Shown: in pieces, positions 59,914 through 64,000 of the stretch
Position numbering within the stretch: position 1 is the stretch's first letter
Layout: each line of letters begins with the position of its first letter
Source: Methanoculleus frigidifontis
GTDB lineage: Archaea > Halobacteriota > Methanomicrobia > Methanomicrobiales > Methanoculleaceae
Direction of reading: 5' to 3'
Assembly: GCF_030464345.1 (NCBI RefSeq)
Contig: NZ_VCYH01000008.1
Location: 62,001-126,000 of the forward strand
Length of the DNA stretch: 64,000 bases
The notes under the pieces: model-generated
Seen by the model: only the letters and a program-made list of their open reading frames with translations
Databases searched by the model: none
What the model was told of the DNA's origin: nothing
Program-made: the position numbers and the translations under genes

Positions 59914-61053
59914 TCAGTCCTCCGGTGATCCGCCCGTTCCCTGATGCCACCGCTGCAGGGCGTAGGCGAGCGCCATGCCGGCGATGAACGCGACCGTGAG
60001 CCCGACCGCCAGGGTCAGGATCGCGATCACTGCCGTGACGATGTAGGAATCGGTCTTGATGCTGTGCTTCCCGAGCTCGATCGCGACAAAGACCAGCAGC
60101 CCGCCGAAGATACCGATCGGGATCAGGGTCAGCACCTCGGGAGGCGCGAAGAGCAGGGCGAAGGCGAGGATGAAAAGGCCTGCGGCGATGTTCGCTCCAC
60201 CGGTGCGGGCACCGAACCGGTACTGGGCTGCCATCCCCCCGGCACCGTGGCACATCGGGAACCCGCCGAGGGGTGTCGAGACCAGGTTCATCAGGCCGAT
60301 CGTCCGGGAGAGGCGGTCGGGTTTGACCTCTTTTCCGAAGAGGTCTATCGTCAGGAGTGAGGTCGCGAGGATGGCGTTCGCCAGCGTCAGGGGGATCTGC
60401 GGAAGTGCAAGGTCCCAGCTTCCCGCGAGGAAGTCCGCCGCGGTGGGGACGATCAGGTGCGGGAGAGGAATGAGGCGGAGCGGCGGAAATCCCTGGGTGA
60501 GGATCCCGGCGGACAGGCCGATCGCGATCACGACCAGGGCCGCGATGTCCGGCACCCGTGTGCGCTGTGCGGCTATAAAGAACGCGAGGATGATGGCGAT
60601 CGAGAGCAGGGCGAACGAAAGATCGTCGATGATATAGCCGAGCGATGTCCGGAGCAGCAGGAGGGCAAGCCCTGCCTGAACGCCGCGGATGACGCTCTGC
60701 GGGATCCACCGCCGGATACGCTCCATGCCGCCGACGACGCCGAGGAGGAAGAAGATGATCCCGACAGTGATCCCCGCTGCCGCGATCACGTCCCCGGTTA
60801 TCCCTTCGGCGATGACGATCGCCCCGATGGCCTTCATCGGTTCGATGGGGATCGGCAGGCGGTAGTAGAGCCCGGCGATGATGTACCAGGCGGCCATGAA
60901 GAGGAAGATGTGGCTGATATTGACGTCCGAGACGAGGGCGACGCCGAGGACGATGGGGAAGATGGTGCCGATATCGCCGAGTCCGCCCGCGATCTCCTCG
61001 ATCGTGAACCTGAAGCCGTCGGTGCCGATTCCCGGGCGGGATTGCGATGCCAT
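59914..61053 (-). CDS. MOT1-family molybdate (sulfate-like) transporter
   Basis: A 379-residue membrane protein with about ten helices. It carries the MOT1 signatures: EEIAGGLGDIGTIFPIVLGV near the N-terminus, RLPIPIEPMKAIGAI, and the late loop MCHGAGGMAAQYRFGARTG, the hallmark of eukaryotic and prokaryotic MOT1 molybdate permeases. No STAS domain is present, unlike SulP sulfate transporters. The ATG at 61053 has GGAG five bases upstream. It lies between the mod operon and the surface-module operon, in the same orientation as the latter, 279 bases upstream of it. Confidence 0.88.
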   Translation of the reverse strand: MASQSRPGIGTDGFRFTIEEIAGGLGDIGTIFPIVLGVALVSDVNISHIFLFMAAWYIIAGLYYRLPIPIEPMKAIGAIVIAEGITGDVIAAAGITVGIIFFLLGVVGGMERIRRWIPQSVIRGVQAGLALLLLRTSLGYIIDDLSFALLSIAIILAFFIAAQRTRVPDIAALVVIAIGLSAGILTQGFPPLRLIPLPHLIVPTAADFLAGSWDLALPQIPLTLANAILATSLLTIDLFGKEVKPDRLSRTIGLMNLVSTPLGGFPMCHGAGGMAAQYRFGARTGGANIAAGLFILAFALLFAPPEVLTLIPIGIFGGLLVFVAIELGKHSIKTDSYIVTAVIAILTLAVGLTVAFIAGMALAYALQRWHQGTGGSPED

Positions 61054-61364
61054 CGTTCTCCTCGTTCGGGTAGTCTGTAGGTGGTAATGAGGTTTGTTGA
61101 TTTCGGAACCGGCAGGAATGCTGCAGCACTGTGGGGTCTCGCTGTCGTGAATCTGGGGTTCGGTTCTTTCCGGAAACGGGTGCAATAGCTGCTGCATCGG
61201 TTCTTAATGGCTTATATCGGGCTTTTAAGGAATTTTTCCGGCTCCGCACGCTCGTGAAATCTGCGCCGCCTGTATAATATGTTAATTAAATAAATTTAAT
61301 TTAAGTACATTGAAGATGTGCTTCAATATAAACAGTTATCATATGGAGTTGGTCAACCTCTTTT
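61054..61364. other. Divergent control region between MOT1 and modA
   Basis: About 310 bases with no gene. On the minus side, CCGATATAAGCC (61209-61220) is a possible MOT1 TATA box that would give a leader of roughly 130 bases; the palindrome TTTCCGGAAA is at 61167-61176. The centre (61271-61305) is strongly AT-rich (GTTAATTAAATAAATTTAAT). The modA side holds a 19-base inverted repeat and TATA-like boxes CAATATAAAC and TATCATATG. Confidence 0.55.
61309..61327. promoter_or_regulatory. Inverted repeat at the modA promoter
   Basis: ATTGAAG-ATGTG-CTTCAAT is a perfect seven-base inverted repeat around five bases. It overlaps the edge of the CAATATAAAC box (61323-61332) and lies 38-56 bases before the modA ATG. 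The position fits an operator for control of the mod operon, perhaps of MOT1 as well. Confidence 0.5.
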
Positions 61365-62180
61365 ATGCATCTAAAACAGGTTGTTTTCATGCTGCTGCTA
61401 ATTACCTGTGCGTCCGTCTTCGTCTGCGGATGCACCGGGCCTGCAACGACAACTGAGCAGACCGAGACCACCGGGGAATCGGCATCGCTTCTCGTCTACT
61501 GCGGTGCCGGCATGCGCGAGCCGATGGAGGAGATCGCCACCGCCTTTACGGAGAAGTACGGTGCTGCCGTGAACTACAACTTCGGCGGTTCGAACGCGCT
61601 GCTCTCGCAGATGGAACTCGTCAAGCAGGGCGACGTCTACATGCCGGGCGCGACCTCGTATATCGATGCCGCCCGCGAGAAGGGCTTTGTCGGGAAGGAA
61701 GAGCTCGTTGTGTATCACGTTCCGGCGATCATCGTGCCGAAGGGCAATCCGGCGAACATCACCTGTCTTGCCGATCTCGCAAAGCCCGGAGTCCGGGTGG
61801 AGCTCGGCGACCCTGAGGCCTGTGCAATCGGCAAGCTCTCGGGCAAACTGCTCGACAAAAACGGCATCAAGGACGAGGTCTTTGCCAACACCGTCGCCCG
61901 CACGGCCACCGTGAACGAGCTCATCGTCCACACCGCACTCGGACAGGCGGACGCCGCGATCGTCTGGGAAGACCTCTATAACAGCGAGAAGCTCGATCTG
62001 ATCATGATCCCGAAGGAGCAGAACATCGTCAAGGTCGTCCCGATCGGCACCCTGACCTTCTCCGATCAGACGGAGCTCGCCGAGAACTTCGTTGCCTTCG
62101 TCTCGTCCGATGAGGGCAAGGCAATCTTCACTGCACACGGGTTCACGACCTACCCCGACGACTACTACGGGACAGTCTGA
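61365..62180 (+). CDS. modA: Molybdate-binding lipoprotein ModA
   Basis: A 271-residue binding protein with lipoprotein signal ending VFVCGC. The core starts SLLVYCGAGMREPMEEIATA and contains YNFGGSNALLSQMELVKQGD (oxyanion-binding Ser/Asn), the hinge VELGDPEACAIGKLSGKLL and AAIVWEDLY. This is the ModA type rather than WtpA or TupA, so it is the third class of binding protein here. TATA-like TATCATATG about 25 bases upstream suggests a leaderless or very short-leader message. First gene of modA-(TrmO-like)-modB-modC. Confidence 0.9.
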   Translation: MHLKQVVFMLLLITCASVFVCGCTGPATTTEQTETTGESASLLVYCGAGMREPMEEIATAFTEKYGAAVNYNFGGSNALLSQMELVKQGDVYMPGATSYIDAAREKGFVGKEELVVYHVPAIIVPKGNPANITCLADLAKPGVRVELGDPEACAIGKLSGKLLDKNGIKDEVFANTVARTATVNELIVHTALGQADAAIVWEDLYNSEKLDLIMIPKEQNIVKVVPIGTLTFSDQTELAENFVAFVSSDEGKAIFTAHGFTTYPDDYYGTV

Positions 62181-62211
62181 GAGAAATCTTCGAACGTGGA
62201 TGATCATAACC

Positions 62212-62748
62212 ATGAGCAGGAACATTCAGGACGTGAAAGACATGGAGATCCAGTACCGACCGATAGGTATCATTCATTCAGAGTTCAACGAACAGGAGGA
62301 GACGCCGATCCAGGGTATCTTCAACGAATCCGTGGGCAGAGTGGAGGTTTTCCCCGAGTTTGCCGAAGGGCTCGCAGACATCGAAGCCTTCTCCCACCTC
62401 ATCCTGCTGTACCACTTCGACCGGGCGACCGGGTGCACCCTCCTCCAGAAACCGTTCCTGGACGGGAAGAAGGCACGCGGCATCTTTGCCATCAGGCATT
62501 TCAACCGCCCGAACCCCATCGGCCTCTCCATCGTCAGGCTGCTCGGCGTGAACGGGAACGTGCTCGAGATCAAGGGAGTGGACGTCCTCAACGGAACACC
62601 GCTCCTCGATATCAAGCCCTACGTTCACCGGTTCGATCACCGCGAAGAGGTGCAGAGCGGGTGGGTCGACGACCAGCACATCGACGACATCGCGGAGTGG
62701 AACAGCACGCCGAGAGCGCTGCGGGACCGTGAGAGGACGAACCGGTGA
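62212..62748 (+). CDS. TrmO/TsaA-family (YaeB-like) SAM-dependent tRNA methyltransferase homologue
   Basis: A 178-residue protein (168 if the ATG at 62242 is used). The TrmO signature is clear: YRPIGIIHSEFNEQEETPIQ, GRVEVFPEFAEGLADIEAFS, HLILLYHFDRATG and FAIRHFNRPNPIGLSIVRLL, then DVLNGTPLLDIKPYV. Members methylate the t6A37 base of tRNA in bacteria; archaeal relatives are often found near molybdopterin or metal genes and may have another substrate. It sits inside the mod operon and overlaps modB (GTGA). Start is ambiguous. Confidence 0.85.
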   Translation: MSRNIQDVKDMEIQYRPIGIIHSEFNEQEETPIQGIFNESVGRVEVFPEFAEGLADIEAFSHLILLYHFDRATGCTLLQKPFLDGKKARGIFAIRHFNRPNPIGLSIVRLLGVNGNVLEIKGVDVLNGTPLLDIKPYVHRFDHREEVQSGWVDDQHIDDIAEWNSTPRALRDRERTNR

Positions 62749-63539
62749 GCGCGTATCTGCGCTCGCCGCTGAAGGCCGTCACCATCGGCGCAGGCGTCGG
62801 GCTTGCCCTGTTCATCGTCGTGCTCCTGCTCCTGGTGGTGAGTCACCCGACGCTGGACGGCCTCATCTCCTCGCTCCTCTCTTCCGAGATCCGGTTCGCC
62901 ATCTACCTGAGCCTGGCAACGTCGCTCGTCTCAACGGTCCTCTGTATCCTGATCGGCGTTCCGGCGGCGTATGCCCTTGCACGCTACGACTTCTTCGGGA
63001 AGCACGCCGTCAACACGATCCTCGACATGCCGCTCGCGCTCCCGCCGCTGGTGGCGGGTGTCGGGCTGCTGCTCTTCTTCGGTGCGAGCCCGATCGGAGA
63101 GGCGCTGGCGATGGCGGGACTGGTCTTCGTCTTTACGCCTCTTGGGATCATCGTCGCGCAGTTCTTTGTCAACGTCCCCTTTATGCTGCGGATCATGCGC
63201 TCCACCTTCGAGGGGATCAGCCCCCGGTACGAGTACGTGGCAAAGACGCTCGGGTGCACCGATACCCAGGCGCTCTGGCGCGTCACGTTGCCGATGGCCG
63301 CGAACGGGTTCCTTGCGGGTTCGGTGATCACCTGGGCGAAGGGCATCGGTGAGTTCGGTGCCGCGCTGATGATCGCCGGGGCGACCCGCATGGTGACCGA
63401 GACACTGCCGATCTCTCTCTTCCTGAACATGTCGTGCGGGAAGCTGAACCTCGCCATCTCGGCGGCGACGATCCTGATCGCCATCAGCGTCGTCTCGCTC
63501 TACGTCTTCGAACGCTACGGCGGATGGGGGCGCCTGTAG
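62745..63539 (+). CDS. modB: Molybdate ABC transporter permease ModB
   Basis: A 264-residue permease with about six helices. Typical ModB sequences are seen: LATSLVSTVLCILIGVPAAY, DMPLALPPLVAGVGLLLFFG, the EAA loop YVAKTLGCTDTQALWRVTLP and TWAKGIGEFGAALMIAGATR. The start is GTG at 62745 overlapping the previous stop (GTGA). modC follows after 13 bases. Confidence 0.93.
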   Translation: MSAYLRSPLKAVTIGAGVGLALFIVVLLLLVVSHPTLDGLISSLLSSEIRFAIYLSLATSLVSTVLCILIGVPAAYALARYDFFGKHAVNTILDMPLALPPLVAGVGLLLFFGASPIGEALAMAGLVFVFTPLGIIVAQFFVNVPFMLRIMRSTFEGISPRYEYVAKTLGCTDTQALWRVTLPMAANGFLAGSVITWAKGIGEFGAALMIAGATRMVTETLPISLFLNMSCGKLNLAISAATILIAISVVSLYVFERYGGWGRL

Positions 63540-63552
63540 GGGTGGATCAACA

Positions 63553-64000
63553 ATGCTGCAGATAGCAAACGTATCAAAGGATATGGGTGAATTCTTCCTT
63601 GACAACGTCTCGCTTGAGATTCAGGACGGCGAGTACCTGGTGATCATCGGCCCGACCGGGGCGGGAAAGACGATCCTCCTCGAGACGGTTGCCGGGATCT
63701 ACGAGTCGGACAGCGGGGAGATCTACCTGGACGGGCGCGAGATCACCGATGCGGCGCCGAGAGACCGGAACATCTGCATGGTCTATCAGGACTACATGCT
63801 CTTCCCGCACCTGACGGTCGAGGAGAACATCGGGTTCGGCCTCAAATCAAAGAAGGTTCCCGCCGGGGAGATCCGCGAAGCGGTTATGAAGTACGCGACG
63901 ATGCTGAACATCGCGCACCTGCTCCACCGCTACCCGGGGACACTCTCCGGCGGTGAGCAGCAGCGGGCTGCAATCGCCCGGGCGATGGTGATGAGCCCGC
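63553..64000 (+). CDS. modC: Molybdate ABC transporter ATP-binding protein ModC, 5' part
   Basis: The first 149 codons are in the window; the rest lies beyond base 64000. Visible are Walker A GPTGAGKTILLE, Q-loop MVYQDYMLFPHLTV and signature LSGGEQQRAAIARAM. Whether it has a C-terminal TOBE/MOP oxyanion domain cannot be seen. GGGGTGG lies just upstream of the ATG. Third gene set in the window for a W/Mo ABC importer. Confidence 0.93.
   Translation, partial: MLQIANVSKDMGEFFLDNVSLEIQDGEYLVIIGPTGAGKTILLETVAGIYESDSGEIYLDGREITDAAPRDRNICMVYQDYMLFPHLTVEENIGFGLKSKKVPAGEIREAVMKYATMLNIAHLLHRYPGTLSGGEQQRAAIARAMVMSP

Noticed and set aside
59789-61249. Alternative long minus-strand frame over the MOT1 gene
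   Set aside because: A different register that is extremely rich in Arg/Pro/His and lacks membrane segments; the MOT1 register carries all family signatures.
1-64000. tRNA, rRNA, insertion sequence or prophage genes
   Set aside because: No cloverleaf-like gene, rRNA core sequence, transposase, integrase or phage structural gene was recognised on either strand by eye; a tRNAscan and Infernal run would be needed to exclude small RNAs.

Overview
The window looks like a chromosomal segment of a hydrogenotrophic methanogen of the order Methanomicrobiales, most likely a Methanoculleus species. Reasons: high GC with tightly packed short operons; archaeal information-processing genes (histone, RadA, FEN-1, multi-OB-fold RPA, archaeal NOG1-type GTPase); methanogen-restricted small families (DUF1890, DUF1894, DUF2180, DUF2769); and a presenilin-type protease that matches, from memory, the crystallised Methanoculleus marisnigri enzyme over most of its length. 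Many genes have an archaeal TATA box about 25-28 bp before the start codon, which suggests leaderless transcripts, mixed with Shine-Dalgarno starts inside operons. No rRNA, tRNA, CRISPR array, insertion sequence or prophage was seen.

Layout, 0-40 kb: the 5' end of a malic enzyme; rubredoxin overlapping a thiamine-diphosphate enzyme; two DUF2769 proteins; FEN-1; presenilin protease and NOG1-type GTPase in convergent overlap; an HTH-CBS regulator; histone; PRC-barrel protein; phosphoglycolate phosphatase-radA; an 887-bp non-coding gap with a dispersed repeat; RPA-lysA-dapL; cysteine desulfurase-IscU; cutA-fdhD-DUF1890-DUF1894; an FetAB-type transporter; a soluble PAS/GAF histidine kinase; a second gap carrying an inverted copy of the repeat; tspO; a minus-strand housekeeping operon (pyrG-guaA-argD-hisC-AK6-like kinase-CDP-alcohol phosphatidyltransferase); a large repetitive surface protein; DJ-1 and glycosyltransferase genes; a copper ATPase operon with a 48-residue YHS protein and a frameshifted zinc-binding gene; a HEAT-repeat protein with an unusual inserted repeat; and hisD.

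Layout, 40.5-64 kb: this part reads as a molybdenum/tungsten island. It holds tupABC, a molybdenum-storage-protein-like kinase-fold gene, wtpABC, a small winged-helix gene, a MOT1-family permease and a modA-(TrmO-like)-modB-modC operon, which is four unrelated or separately organised uptake routes for the same oxyanions. In the middle lies a six-gene minus-strand operon (59.6 to 49.2 kb) of secreted or anchored proteins. They are built from modules that resemble the molybdopterin-binding fold of the sulfite oxidase family, together with DUF4430-like and PEGA domains. The operon ends in a second tungstate/molybdate-binding lipoprotein that has no permease of its own.

The likely logic is supply of W/Mo for formylmethanofuran and formate dehydrogenases (fdhD is also in the window). 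The surface-module operon is the best candidate here for an undescribed system, possibly extracellular capture or use of tungsten/molybdenum or its cofactor. Family names come from recognition of motifs and sequence patterns; no database search was run.
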